Source: Polytrichum commune (Eukaryota > Streptophyta > Polytrichopsida > Polytrichales > Polytrichaceae). From it: a stretch of 64,000 bases of DNA. Numbering within the stretch: position 1 is the stretch's first letter; each line of letters begins with the position of its first letter. Shown piece after piece: positions 45,605-58,318 of the stretch. Location: positions 3,102,001 through 3,166,000 of the forward strand of contig OX485809.1 in the NCBI GenBank assembly GCA_950295325.1, read 5' to 3'. Made by a program: the position numbers and the translations under genes. Under the pieces are notes generated by a model, which was not told the origin of the DNA, made no database searches, and was given only the letters and a program-made list of their open reading frames with translations.

Positions 45605-46117
45605 GGGGCGATTTACACTATGGACCAAGAGCCATGACCATGAAATTCTAAAATTTGTGATTGGAGAGTAAAGTGCTCTTGGTCCCATTTGGCTTTACAC
45701 TACCTTGAAAAAAGGAGAATGACCACTAACTTTGAGGTCCCCAAAAACTACTAAAATCTGCCATTTGGATAATGTCCCATGGTCCAACGGGTTTTCTGTT
45801 GAGGCGAGGCAAAATGCTCGACTCAACAGAAATCAAGGGAGCCGTAAGGCTGAAACTCAGCCATTGGCCGAATTTTTTTTTTAATATTTTTTTTCCCCGA
45901 ATTTTTTTGACATTATTGTAGATTGTTGGGATAGAAATTTAAAAAATCAGCCCAAAGTTGTCCCGGTCCAAATCCACTTTACACTACAAGAGTGACCAAG
46001 CCACTCAAAAATCCATTTTTGATTTTTCATGGTCACGGCTCTTGGCCAAGAGCTGTGACCATGAAAATGATTTAATTTTCTTGGTCATGGCTCTTGGTCC
46101 ATAGTGTAAACCGCCCC
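45605..46117. mobile_element. PIF/Harbinger-like MITE with TAA target duplication
   Basis: 513 bp. Terminal repeats of about 45 bp start GGGGCGATTTACACTATGGA on the left and GGGGCGGTTTACACTATGGA (reverse strand) on the right. TAA is present at both flanks (45602-45604, 46118-46120). A 3-bp TWA duplication with G-rich ends is the hallmark of PIF/Harbinger (Tourist-type) elements. Two internal foldbacks are present: TTTCTGTTGAG with CTCAACAGAAA near 45800-45830, and TCACGGCTCTTGG with CCAAGAGCTGTGA near 46030-46060. Confidence 0.92.
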
Positions 46118-46120
46118 TAA

Positions 46121-48034
46121 GTCTCTCAAAAATTCATGGTTTGGTAGAAATATAAAATCAGTTTTCATGGCAAACTTTTGAAGGCACCTAAAATGATGCA
46201 GCTATGAAAATTTTTATAGCCTTCTTATGGCCAAAGTCAAACGCATCCCTTTCAATTCACCAAAACAAGGGTGTTGACACCACTTGAACATAGTTCCTTA
46301 AACATTACAAAATGTCAAAAGTGGACCAAAACTCCCTACCAAACCATGAGTCTTTGAGAAACTTTAAGGCCATTTCCACTGCAGTAGGTTTGCTGCAGTA
46401 CAATTTACATAACGCACAGCCATGGTCATTCTTAAAGTACTTGCTTAGGTTCTTCATCTTTTTTATCCCTTTCTTGAACTAAGTTGTGATTGTAATTTGT
46501 ACCACATCATCAGCTGCATGAAACTCTTCAAATACAAATCGATCATGTGAATCAGGGGAGAGCCAAAACAGAACCCGAGATAGACTGTTAACAATGGAGA
46601 AAGAAAAGAGTCAATGACAAAGGTGGCAGGAAAACAATGCAATCTGATGCTGAAGAACGAGGAGGAGGCATGCACGCACTACGGGTGAGTCCATGCCTCA
46701 AAACTTCAACAGTTTTGAGGGTCTCACCATACATGCATTTTTCTGCAGAGAACCACAACTTCCATGTAATTCTACAACCAACATTGTTCGTCGGAAAACT
46801 TATGAAACAGTTTCAATCAGATTGATTAATCTGGTGTAGGAAACAGTTAACCATGGCCCATCCCCATGAGACCAACCTGAGGTATCCTGTTGAATGAATA
46901 TCACGCCGGGTTTCAATCAAGAATATTAGATATCCCTCGTACGATGCCGCTGTGCAATGTGCATTCATCGAATTTCATAACTGAAGTAAAGGCTATGATG
47001 CATTTTAGATGGGAGTATGTTGTCTATGGGGATCGCTCGGACACTTGGTGACAGGCTAGACCCAATTTCCTTGAAATTAACCAACAATATACAATGTCCC
47101 ACTCCAAGTTTCTTACAGATCAGCTGCATTCATTTATCAAGCATGGTGGATGAGAACAAAGTCTTCATTTATCTTGTCATATAAAACGCTGCTGTCACTC
47201 TGAATCTCGCTGATATGACCCAAATTCTCTGGATGTTGTCACAGTAGCAATAGTGAGATATTGGAGTTGAACTTTTTTCTGTTGTTGAGGTTCCAATAGT
47301 GTATACACTGTATGGAATATTCTACATATAGAGGTGACCTATTTATACTTGTGTACATGATTGATTCCGTAGTGAGCTCTAGTGTACTAAGGCAAACTTC
47401 AAAATTCATATATCAACAACGATTTCACATTGATTCAATCACATCAACTTACACCATTGTATCAATGCCTACCAAATAAGAGCCTAGAATTTCTATGTTC
47501 TGTTTCTATATTTTATCGTTAGTATATGCTTGCAAGACCTAAAAGGTACAACTGTGAGTTGAATTGATGTTGAATGTAATATTAGCTAAATGATGAACAA
47601 TTTGCATTGGAAAAGTGTTAAATCCTGAACTTGGGTCACATGTATCAACGTTGATTGGACATTAAAAGTTGTTCACTTGCATTTTGAGATGACCACACAA
47701 CAACACAACAAAGTACGTTGTCAACTATCACACGATCCAATCACCACCACGCATTGCAATCTCAAAGAACTGGGTCTCTGCATTGTAATTCTGACTTTAT
47801 GACTATGAAGGATGAGAACTGTTGGAACTGTTCTCCATCACAAATCATTGAATTCATACATCAACACTTGACATTTCACATGGATTCAGTCACTTCAAAC
47901 TACAAACATTGAATCAATGCCCACCAAACAGAGGGTTGCAATTTTGATATTTTTATCTCTATACTTTATAATTGCATGAGTTAAAAGGTTTGCCCGAGGT
48001 TGGATTCTGAGCTAGAATAAATTGGAATGGATCG
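46121..48034. other. Intergenic, no gene recognised
   Basis: Short frames only. The segment at about 46620-46685 ends in CTACGG|GTGAGT, a fair splice-donor context, but I could not link it to any exon. Confidence 0.45.
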
Positions 48035-48370
48035 ATCTGGAAAAGAAACAAATTTGAGTGGTATGTGATTAGGTGTGGATCCAACAATGAACTTGAGAAA
48101 GACATGTGTTTAAAAGAGAGTGAAGTGCATGCTCAAAATGTGGAAATCATTCTAAACTCAATGGTCAACATGATTGGGAAGCCTATACGACCACTTAATG
48201 AACACGAGAATCTTCACTTTGATAATAAATAAGGTATTCATATAAGCTCCGAAATTTTTGAGACAAATGCCTACAGGCACGGTTTGGATTTGCTAATCAT
48301 CTCGCAGTAATTGTGTATTTCATATTCTACGAGAAGTGTGTGCAGAGAGAAAAGTATTCAAAATGACAGA
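48035..48370 (+). mobile_element. MITE family F1 copy
   Basis: It carries TTTGAGTGGTATGTGATTAG, GACATGTGTTTAAAAGAGAG and the right-hand mark AGAAGTGTGTGCAGAGAGAA. The terminal AGGT and ACCT are eroded. Confidence 0.75.
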
Positions 48371-49202
48371 CGTCTTCGTTAGTGCTTCATCATGAGGTTC
48401 CAATATCAACACTGTCTGATTTGACCCTCAAGAACCTGTCGTTTTGTTTTTGGATTCCAGCTGCAACTTGTAAGTGTAGTATTATGTGTTGTTATAGTTT
48501 TTTGTTCAAATTTTTGATCTTTGATCTTGGGGCCAAATTTGTTAAAACCAAAGAAGAATCAAACAACCTGTTCAGGCTCCCAAGTTTGGCATCAATTAAG
48601 GTTGGTGATAAAGGTGAGGACAACTTCCAATCAAGGTCATTGAAGTTGCCCTAATAAAGCACATAACTCAAGCGCACCAAATTCTAATGAACTTAGCCTC
48701 AACAACTACGTAAGGTCTGCAAATTACATGGTGTGACTCCTATGAGCCATTCCGGCATAGTTGGTGACACTCCAAGCCTTAAAAATACTTTACTTAGCAT
48801 TCATGTCTTCATTAGAGAATGTCTTCCTATTTATAGCTTAGCAAATGTGTAAAAGAATGGCGCCTTTAAGCATGACTAAGTGGAGATTCTCTACATGTTA
48901 CCTATTGTAAATTCCTTGGTACTTGAATGGTCTCAACTTTTTTCATTTCCCTGTTGCCTGACTAGTACATAGTTTGATCTAGTTTGCAATCCTAGATTTT
49001 GAACTGAGCTTTATCAGTCTTTTCCAGCATGGTTGGTTGCATATTGATAGAATGCACATGGGTACAAATTTGATATAATAGATGATGACCATCGGATGGT
49101 CTTGGCTGAGCTACGGCAAGCCGGGTCCACTCAAAAACCATTTTATATATCTAATGTAATTTCCATCAGGAATAGGTTATGCAAAATACATGGAACATTG
49201 TG

Positions 49203-49487
49203 AGTGAGGCAGTTGTGCTTGAATATGTGGTTCACCTAGCTACAAACCTTAGGGTGGAGGACATGATCATCACATCCCGATAGAATTTATATTATGTTGT
49301 TGCAGCTTTGCCATTTGGGACTTTGTAGACAATTTGTTGAAGCATTTGACATTTTCGGAGTGAGGTAGATGTGCTTGACTGTGTGGGTTGATTCACCCCA
49401 AAAAAACTATAAGTGGAGGTCATGATAATCTCTTTTTGATGGAAATTACGTTCTTTTGTTGCAGCTTTCGTATCTGGTTGTGGGATG
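49203..49487. repeat. Diverged tandem duplication, about 158-bp unit
   Basis: Units 49203-49320 and 49360-49487 both run from GTGAGG(C/T)AG(T/A)TGTGCTTGA to TTGTTGCAGCTTT. They lie in otherwise featureless sequence. Confidence 0.65.
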
Positions 49488-49672
49488 AGATTTGGGGGAC
49501 CTTGTGCTAATTAGTGCTGCAAATTTAGGGGTCTGGTTCAAAGTGCTTTGAAGTTTCTGGTCCATGGTCATGTTATACCACTATGTATCTTTGCTTGCAA
49601 GCTATGTTCTATTGAACACTGTAGCCTTCCACACTAGCAACTATAGCAATGCTTTCTTATATTATGGTGATA

Positions 49673-50044
49673 AGGTAAGCATGCCTTAAACAAACATTTT
49701 TCTCTGTGCGCCCACTGCTCATAGGAGATGAAACGTGCAATTAGTGTGAGATGATTAGTAGATTCAAATCGTGTTGTAGCCACTTTCCTCATAATTTTTG
49801 GAGCTTGTATGAATACTCTATTCATCATCAAGTGAAAGTTATGTGAGTTAACAAATGATCACATCGATTCCCCTAGTTATGTTGACTATTATGTCTAGAA
49901 TGATTAACAAACTTTGAGCATATAGTTCAATCTCTTTTCAACACATGTCTTTATGGTGTCCGTTCTTAGATTCAAAACCAACCATACACTGCTCAAATAT
50001 AGGTGACCATACAAGATTAGGAACCGAATTAGGCACATCTACCT
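49673..50044 (-). mobile_element. MITE family F1 copy with good ends
   Basis: 372 bp, inverted relative to the copies in the peroxidase introns. It starts AGGTAAGCATGCC after TA and ends GGCACATCTACCT. The right-hand TA has changed to TG. Confidence 0.85.
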
Positions 50045-50720
50045 TGCTTGAATTTCTGATTGTGTCATTGCAGTCTGCGCAACTACTGGTAAAGTGGATT
50101 TTAAGACCCAAAAAGTATGATTCTGGAGGTCAAGGAAGAACAAGGGTAGATCCTTTGAAAGTTTTTTTTCATTTGAATCTCCCTTCTTGTCTTCTATTTG
50201 AGATGAACAAGCCGTCTTACGTTGCAAGGTAAGGTTGCCTTGTGTTATGAATTTTGACCTGAAGAGTATGAAATTTGTTGCAATCCAATCCAGTATGAAA
50301 TGTAGAAGGCATGCAACCTCCAAAATATGCTGATTAAACTCTCAATGCACATACACAACATGAACCCTGATTTATGCTGCAGGTTCAATTTCATGTGGTG
50401 CTTCTGTGACAAATTCATATGAATTGAGTGACAATTGAAGCACAGATTGTATTTTAACAAGAAGTTCAGTGTTTTTGTCTACAGTGGTGACCACCATTTA
50501 TTTCATGCAAAGGAATTCAATAGATATCAACGTCTTCTTTATATCTCTACATGTAGCTGTAGCACATCTGTCAACACTCACAACAAAACCATCATTCTTG
50601 AGTAGACTAAGTACCAAGCAAATTGTGGTTGATTAAGGGCATTTAAATTATGACAATTATGATAAACCGGGACCATCCCATCTGTTGGATCTCCGCATTG
50701 AATGTCGTATCTTCTAACAT

Positions 50721-51087
50721 AGATGGGTCTTCAGTGGTTACTCTTTGTGACTAGCCCACTTCTCCTAGTATTCCAAACACGCACTGAGTATGAGATGGTT
50801 GGCAAATCCAAAGCGAGGCCGTAGCCACTTTCCTCATCATTTTGGATCTCAAATGAAAAGTTTGATTACTCTCAAAGTGAAGATTCTTGTGCTCACTAAA
50901 TGGTCATACAGGTCCTCCAAGTATGCTGACCATCAAGCCTTGAATGATTATCATGTGTTGAGCACACAGTCCAAACTTTTTTGACACGTGTCTTTTTGAT
51001 ATCCATTCTTGCAACTACACGTAGTCACATGCCACTCAAATATAAGATTCCGATTACTATAAGTTATCAAAATAGGCGCATCTACCT
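50721..51087 (-). mobile_element. MITE family F1 copy
   Basis: The right end GGCGCATCTACCT is followed by TA. The left end is eroded (TGGGTCTTCAGTGG). It is immediately followed by the palindromic MITE at 51113. Confidence 0.8.
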
Positions 51088-51112
51088 TATATTTGTAGCA
51101 AGTTGTAGATTA

Positions 51113-51336
51113 CTACACTAAACATGATATTTAGTGTCACTTGCTATTTGAAATTACACAATGTTATATTTTACGACTATTGATGAAGTTTTTTGCCAAG
51201 TAAACTTTATTACAGTTCTGTAATGTTCAAACAACCAATTTGAAATTTGTTGGTAAAATACAAGATATGCAATAAACAGATTTAGCATTGCGTAATTCCA
51301 AATAGTAAGTGATACTTAATACAATGCCTGGTGTAG
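51113..51336. mobile_element. Palindromic MITE (F4), degraded copy
   Basis: The left arm CTACACTAAACATGATATTT is partly matched by the right end (GTGATACTTAATACAATGCC, then TGGTGTAG). The interior aligns with 54240-54471 (CAACCAATTTG against ACCAACAAATG, GCATTGCGTAA, CCAAATAGTAAGTGA). Confidence 0.8.
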
Positions 51337-51447
51337 TTCCCCTTCGTTCTCCCTCAATGTTCTCCTAACTCTAACTTGTCAGCCGAGAACAATGCCATTG
51401 TCTGTATCTTTCTTTCTTTCTTTCTTTCTTCTCTTGTTTTCTTGCAG

Positions 51448-51537
51448 GGGCACCTTGGCTTGAAGCCGGAGTATAATCATAGTGCTGACCAAGATATCTG
51501 CAGCACCTTGGAAGCCAATGAATTTACCAAGTCAATG
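51448..51537 (+). other. Isolated exon-like segment, unidentified
   Basis: 90 bases are bordered by TTTTCTTGCAG| with a T-rich tract and by |GTAATAT. Only one frame is open, giving 30 codons with phase 0 at both ends (from GHLGLKPEYNHSADQ to EANEFTKSM). This looks like a spliced exon of a conserved protein, but I do not recognise it and found no partner exon, so it may be a stray exon, part of a long-intron gene, or chance. Confidence 0.3.
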
Positions 51538-52130
51538 GTAATATCACTTACTAATACCATAAGCCTTTTGGCTTGCTGGACTTTAAAATCTACTTCAATC
51601 CATTGCTCAACTGAAAAGTATACAACAATCAACAATAACATTAATGGTATCCTTAATGTTGGGAATGGGTCAGGTAGGAAAACAATAATTAGGTTATATA
51701 ATTGGCACTAGAGTTATTCTTTAATTCAGCCTAAGTTTTGGTCGGGAGTTGGTTTTTTCTCATATCACAAAACTTTCCACATTCAATATGTTTTCAGTGC
51801 ATCCTTGTTGTTGGTGTGGAGGTTTGAACGAAGAACATTCTATATTAGTTCATTTTAGGGGGCCACACTCGTTTTAGCACCTCTGGGCATGCCACCTCTC
51901 AAACCTAAATGAACCAAATACATGGAAAGTTTTACGGTTTAACCTCTACATTGACTCCAAGCATGCACCAGAAACTCACCGAACATGGATGCGAAACAAC
52001 CAACTCCCAACCAAAATCCCGGTTGAATTAAAAGACAACTCTATTGAATTGCTCATATTGTTCTCAACGATGTTCATGTTGTGCAATATGAAATGGCTAT
52101 GTGCACTCACCGAATCAGGTTGGCATCTTT

Positions 52131-52372
52131 GGAGAGAGGGAAATTATTGCATACAAGCGTATCTTCCATCCGTCCAATATAAAACTTAGACCCCCTACAA
52201 ATTTATAGCCAATTCATCTCGATAGGCTTGGACTAGACTTCATTCGGGGTCGTTGAAGCCAATCCTTGTGCCAATTCAACTAGAAAATGCAACCTCCGGG
52301 CTGCAACCTATTTCATGGCCTTTATGTTGGATGAATGAGAGATATGCTTGTATGTGATTATTCCCTCTCTCC
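52131..52372. mobile_element. MITE family F3, uninterrupted reference copy
   Basis: 242 bp with terminal inverted repeats of about 50 bp. The left end is GGAGAGAGGGAAATTATTGC; the right end is the reverse complement of GGAGAGAGGGAATAATCACA. It has no coding capacity. It gives the expected length of the family used to interpret the nests at 33468 and 43228. Confidence 0.9.
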
Positions 52373-52374
52373 GA

Positions 52375-53440
52375 CATGTTACCTTGAATCACTGGGGAGA
52401 TTTTTTAGCATAATCGGTCAAAATCTTAGTGTTCCCAAGTCTCGGGGGGGGCACTGGCAAAAAACGTAGGAACTACGTGCGATAAAATATAGGGTCTTGT
52501 ATAAAAATTTGGCGTAAAATTTGTAAAATTATTAGATGTAGTATAGGGTGCTCTGGGATTGTGAAACATGATTATATGTAATATAGCATTTGAGAAAACA
52601 TGATTAAATTACCTAAGTGGTACATATAAAATAGCATAGAGAAAAAGCGATAGTTTCAAAAATTAAATACTTTGCCACCAAAATATTAAACCGGCCCCAC
52701 TTTAGACCTTTTGGAAATTGCATAAATGAAAAAAAATGCCGGCTAATTGCCTAAATACATTAGGAAATGGGGGCTATCAACCGATAAATTCTGCACTCTC
52801 TAGGCCCACTCTCGGGTAAAATTTGAAAAATCCGAGCTACCTCCAGAAAGCTCGGCAATTAGCCGTTTCCTCTACATAACTCCCCGGACTCTGCTCCCGC
52901 CCTCTCTCGCCCCCGCCTCTGTCAACCCTAGTTGGCAGACCTCAACTTGGTGCAAGAGTGGCACTCTGCTTCTCCGAGGCCCTGGATTAATCGGAGGATT
53001 CGGCTTTCAAACAATCGAAAACAATCAAGCAATCACCACCGGAAGCCTGGACATATAAGTAATATAGGGTACCATAAAATCAACCATCCAAGAATTTATA
53101 ATTACCAATAGGGTGCAAATAATCACAACAATTTACCATTATTTCAAAAATTAGCATCCCTTATAATCCTTTCTCATAGGTAAATAGCCCCCATTTTAAT
53201 AGGTCATTATCGTAGGTGTATGCAAAATATACAAGGGAGTGCCCCCCCCCCCTCCGAGTCCCAAGTCCAACCGGTTACATGTTGTGATCTTTGGGTTTTT
53301 GTTCACTACATTGAGGTATATTCCATAGATTCCTTTAAATTGATGGGTTAGTCTCTGGAAGTCTTGAACTTCGACCAGTTGTTTCTCAAACTCTACTTGT
53401 TCATCTGTGACTAGCACTTGGTTCTCCCAATTCATTGCCC
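52375..53440. repeat. Dispersed repeat R, copy 3, split by a hAT-like element
   Basis: Left part 52375-52440 and right part 53259-53440 flank the transposon at 52441-53258. Together they match the 3.1 and 21.1 kb copies. On the minus strand 53435-53260 is open and encodes QVEFEKQLVEVQDFQRLTHQ, an unrecognised protein segment. Confidence 0.75.
52433..53266. mobile_element. hAT-like non-autonomous element with poly-G ends, copy 1
   Basis: The element is 52441-53258 (818 bp), starting CTCGGGGGGGGCACTGGC and ending in a C run then TCCGAG. The 8-bp duplication TCCCAAGT is exact at 52433-52440 and 53259-53266. An 8-bp duplication is characteristic of hAT transposons, although the end sequence is not the classical CA(G)GG. 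No transposase is present. Confidence 0.88.
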
Positions 53441-54239
53441 TGAGTGTATCTGCACAGAATCTTCTGTCAAGGTTTTTAATGTTAGGGTACTGAGCTCCTA
53501 ATTAAGAGATTCAAGTCTGACATTGCAAAATGCAGTATGTAAGACAGATTCTTGTGGTCATTGATGCTGTATATTTGTTTACATGCCAAGTGTCTTTGCT
53601 GAAAAGTGTGCAAGGCTCCCCCACCCAGTACTTATTATCACTGCGATAATTTCCTTCGGTCCAAGTTTTGTCTGACAAATCTCACTAAGTTATCACCAAC
53701 CAAAATTTTGAAGCATCATTTCCTCAGAGATCCATAAGGAAGTCGAGATTTTGTGAAGCTCTATTGTATGCATACTGCTGTTCCAACTCGCTCTCTGAAA
53801 CTCGGATTAAACAATACAAGTATGTCGATCTTGAAGCACCCTGTGAATTAAAGTACCCAGTGCAAGGGATCTTTTATCCCAGGTTCAGATATTAGGGTCA
53901 TGCATCCTGTATAAATCTTATTGACAGAATCACCAAGTTGACGCATGGCATCAAGTCTCTTCAATTTTGAGCATGAGTTTGGAAATTATGAGCGAGACAG
54001 TATCATGGGCTTTAGCATCACCTGTGGGTTGCAGACAAGACAGTGGATGCTAAATTAGTAAACTGTTATATATGCAATTAGGTTGCATTCGCGAATCGGT
54101 TGCAGTAAAACAATTCATGTGTTTTTCTTATTGTGGTAATAAATTCTCAAAGTAGGGTGAAACTCAATAGATTAGTGTGAGACAATCTAATTGCACATAT
54201 CAGTGTAGCGTCTACACAAGTTTTACTTGGGATGAAGAG
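53441..54239. other. Intergenic, no feature recognised
   Basis: No supported gene or repeat. Confidence 0.45.
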
Positions 54240-54471
54240 CTACACTAAATATGATATTTAGTGTCACCCACTATTAGAATTTAGCAATGTTAAATTTAGC
54301 AATATCTATATATTGTACATCTCAGATTTTACCAACAAATGTCACATTCATTGTTTGGACATTATAGAACAATAACAGCTTTACTTGGTAAGAAACTACA
54401 TCTGTAGTTAAAAGGTGTAGCATTGCGTAACTCCAAATAGTAAGTGACACTAAATATCATATTTAGTGTAG
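54240..54471. mobile_element. Palindromic MITE (F4), well-preserved copy
   Basis: 232 bp. The outer 28 bases (54240-54267 and 54444-54471) are exact reverse complements, starting CTACACTAAATATGATATTT. Each arm itself contains a smaller palindrome, ACACTAAATA with TATTTAGTGT. It has no coding capacity. Confidence 0.92.
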
Positions 54472-56351
54472 TATCTTTCCACAATTATAACTACTATTAT
54501 GATTGTGATTAATATTGTTTTGTTGTTGTATTTTCTGAATTTGATGGCACAAGAAGAAAGATTTTGATGTCCAATTCATACCCCTCCTAGATTGCCTTAA
54601 ATTTGTCAGAATATTGAATTCATTCTAGTTAGCTTCAACATGGAAACGGCTTCAAGAAACTATATTGTGCAAAACAAACATATTATTGTACAAATTGTCA
54701 TTGTAAGCATGTCAAGCATGAGACAACATGAACTAATGACTTGTTGACTTCCTATACACAAATACTCTAAATATCCAATTTGGTGTGGCCCACACTATAC
54801 AAAATCAACTCATGTAAATGGTCCTACAATCATTGAGTGGCAATTAGAGAAAGTGATATGAGACACTTGCTACTACATGACAATTCATGGAGGTCACTCT
54901 AATTAACATCGCACATCAATTTTAATGCCACATAAAAATCAGATACACATATAGATAGGATAAGATAGGATAGGACAAGATAGTAGGACTTCCTTGTGAT
55001 GATGCATTGTGCATAGTAGGACCTCCTTCAAATATCTATGTTAATAAGTTCCTCATGTTCAATTTCATGTGTCAATGTGAGTATGTATCCACAAATATTT
55101 GCAATCATGATACCACAAATGATGCACATTCCGTAAGAAGATGCTCATTTGAATTGGAATGAAATGAAACTGTTTTGGGAGTCCGGAAAGCAAAAAGGCT
55201 TATGAGACTAGACGTGGGATTTGTGGCCCAGCTCCCTGATTCCGCGAAAGCTTGGGTAGTGTAGCATTGCATAATAGAAGACTGCCACAAATAGAAGCTT
55301 GGGTGGAAATCCGGTAGAAGCTTGAAGGTTGTCATCGAACCTTGATCACGCAGAGCATCGCACATGAGTCTCTACCCACGAACTTTCGCTTCACAGCGTC
55401 GTTTCCTCGCTGCGAATCCTCAGTGTGATTCTCTGGTATTTTGAAGCCCTAATTTGTTGCTACATTGGTGTTGTTGCCATGGCATCAATGACACAATCCT
55501 TAAGCTCTGTAAAGCATCAACGAGGAAACCAGTGACCACACAAGTCATTTGTGGACATTGTCCGGTTTGGACACAAGTCACAAGCGATCACCAATGACCA
55601 ACTCTGGAGCTCAATTCACAACCAGCCAGGTCAAGCTAGAATAGGGGAATTTGGAGGCGCGCACAAGGTGGTTGAATTCCAGTAGCACAAACAAAGCACG
55701 CATGCGAGCCTAGGCAAATTGGACCCATCCGAGCTCAAACAAGGGAACCAGGGTTCGGGAGATTTTTGAGCTCAACCAGCTAAAATCCGTCCCTTCATAA
55801 TTTCTACCGGTTTTTTTAGGATTTGATCGGTTGCAAACTTGTTGTCATTAATTTGGATCGGCCAATGTCCTATATTTTCTTTCAAGTGCCAATTAATTTC
55901 CTCTTCATTGTAATGACAACCGGCCAAAAACTCGGGCATTGATAAGTAAGTTGGTTTTCCAATTATATCTACAAACAACATACACCATTCAACAACAATG
56001 TCCAAAGAACATATCAGCATACAACAATAATATGTAATGATATCAACATCCAACAAGAATGATCAACAATTTATCCGTAGCAGGAGTTGAACCTAAAATA
56101 AGCCATCAACCGGTTGATGGCCATGGATAAACTCTTCTATCATACCTAGGTCTTAAAACCTCATATTAGATTTGAGGCCACAACATGATAAAAGAGTAAC
56201 CTAACATACCATACTATATACAAAAATGAAATTCACCAACTGTTAGAGTCAAAATCAACAATATCATCTTCACCTTCAAGAGGAAAACGCCCTGAAAGGT
56301 ATCTTTGTGGATGTGAAAACAACCATCTAAACTTTGTAGAGTTCCTTCATA
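54472..56351. other. Intergenic, no gene recognised
   Basis: GATAGGATA-type short repeats lie at about 54955-54985. GAAGCCCTAA at 55444 resembles plant leader sequence, but no coding exon follows convincingly. Confidence 0.45.
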
Positions 56352-56575
56352 TGATCATCTAAATCGGATATGTTGAAGAAGACGATAGGTGACCCACTGT
56401 TTAGGTCACCTACACGGCTCAACAAAGCGGCCAACCGGTTACGTCCGGTAATCGTTTTATTGGAACCGGTCATCAGTGCAGAACAGGTTCTGTCCAGCTG
56501 ACTCGCCCTCGCGGGCTCGCCACCTTGACAGAACCGGTTTTGCACCGATAACCGGTTCCAATAAAACGATTACCT
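56352..56575. repeat. Foldback element rich in CCGGTT, copy 2
   Basis: The same left part as at 13796 (AGGTGACCCACTGTTTAGGT, CAACAAAGCGGCCAACCGGT) leads into a 48-bp inverted repeat. Arms are about 56446-56494 and 56525-56573, around a GC-rich spacer absent from copy 1. Copy 1 therefore looks like this element with the spacer deleted. Confidence 0.88.
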
Positions 56576-57031
56576 AATACATATCGAGGAGTACATAATC
56601 TGGGGTGATGATGTGACTTTGGACCATCATCTGGTCTCGTGCTAAATTGAACTATGCACTCCTTCCTCAAAAGGCACGAAATGGAAAGCCAATTCCCTCT
56701 ATCTCGCAGAAGCCAAGGAGAACATGCAAAAGCTTTGGGAGTCAAGACCATAGTATGAAGCCTTCTTTACCAAGTTGAAGAGAATCGTAAATTGGTGTAA
56801 GTTATTTTGCTAAAAGCAAGCTCGCAAAGTTGATCAATTAGGGGTAACCAAACGTCCTACCTTAATGGCGGCCTAATCTTCCCTTCAAGTTGACCCAAAC
56901 TCCACAAAAGCACGAGAGGAGGTTAGGCAAAGTGGAGACTTACGAGGCACAAGCGATGCGAATAAGATCGAGGACCAAATGGATCCAAATCATAGATCGC
57001 CTCACTAAGGAATTTCTTGTCTCCACAAAGG

Positions 57032-57269
57032 AGAAACCTTTTGATCCGAGATGACCCTAACCTACTGGATGATGGTGGAGAGATACCCAAACTCAAAGAA
57101 GAGATTGGTAGTTTGATTCCCGGCTATGAAATCTCCTCTCTACTTGACAGAAAAACTTGCCAGATGGTCAACTGCCTCCTGTGCTTTGACGTTGACCTGT
57201 TGGCCTCTGTCTAAAAATAAATTTATAAAAATAAATTAAAAATAAATAAAGAAGAAGAAGAAATCTTTT
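57032..57269 (+). mobile_element. tRNA-type SINE, copy 2, inserted in the LINE
   Basis: The insert is 57043-57258 (216 bp), flanked by AGAAACCTTTT (57032-57042) and AGAAATCTTTT (57259-57269), 10 of 11 identical. It aligns with the 43.5 kb copy through TACTGG(A/G)TGAT then GTGGAGAG(A/G)TACCC, the B-box region GGTAGTTTGATTCCC, and CTCTCTACTTGACAGAAAAA. The tail is A/T-rich (AAATAAAT repeats). It interrupts the LINE linker reading frame. Confidence 0.82.
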
Positions 57270-58318
57270 ACCATTTGATTATTCAATTTAGAATGGAGGA
57301 TGTGTCGATCGCTACAAAGAGATTTCATTTCAGAGAAAGTGTGTACCGATTACTATACTAAACTACATGAAGATCATTCTTATACCACCGGACGTGAACA
57401 AATTGAGAAGCTTTACAACATATCTCATAAGAAATCTCATGTGCGGATTATGGTATCTTTGATAATGAGATGTCTATGGAGGAGCTTTCATTTGCACCTA
57501 AAGCAATGAAGAACAACAAGGGCCCTGCATTGGATGATGGTCCAAGTGACCTTTGCCTGAAACTTTTCCAAGGCATGTTGGCATTACATTAAGCATAACC
57601 TTATTATGGTTTAGAAATGTCTTTCAACTTGATAAATTTTCCAAAGGAGTGATAAAAGGGTTAATATATCTTCTACATAAAGGTGGTTCAAAGGTCAAAC
57701 TCACCAATTAATGGCCAATTACCTTCCTCAATGTAGCACACAAAATTAATGCCAAAGCACTCCAACAAAGGCCCCAACCCATACTTTTGGAGGTGATTGA
57801 AAGTTACCAAATTGTTTTCCTTACATTTTTTATAGTCTAGATAATATCTTCCTCTCACACGAAGTACTACAATGGGCAAAGGAGTCCAAACAAGATTATA
57901 TTTTTCTCAACCTAGGCTTTGTAAAAACTTATGATAAAATTACTTGACTTTTCTATTTAGAATCATACTTAAACTAGGCATACCACACTCATTTGTAGTC
58001 GAAGTTAAACTTCTTTCTCAAGATGTGGGAGCCATGGTCAACCTCAATAGTCTACCAACTAATAGTTTTCCTATTCATAGAGTGGTGAATTAAGGATGTC
58101 TTCTTGCCCCTTAATTTTTTCGTATTATTACGGATGCATTTAACAAAGTGGTCAAGGCTTCTATAGCATGTGGACAACTTTAAGGAATCTTCCTCAACTT
58201 TAAGGAAAACTACTGAACAACATATCACTAAATATGCAGACAATACTTCCATCACTATAAAAACCAAGGAGTATGTGGATGCTATTGTCACCATTCTAGA
58301 AAAATTCAAGGTCGCCTT

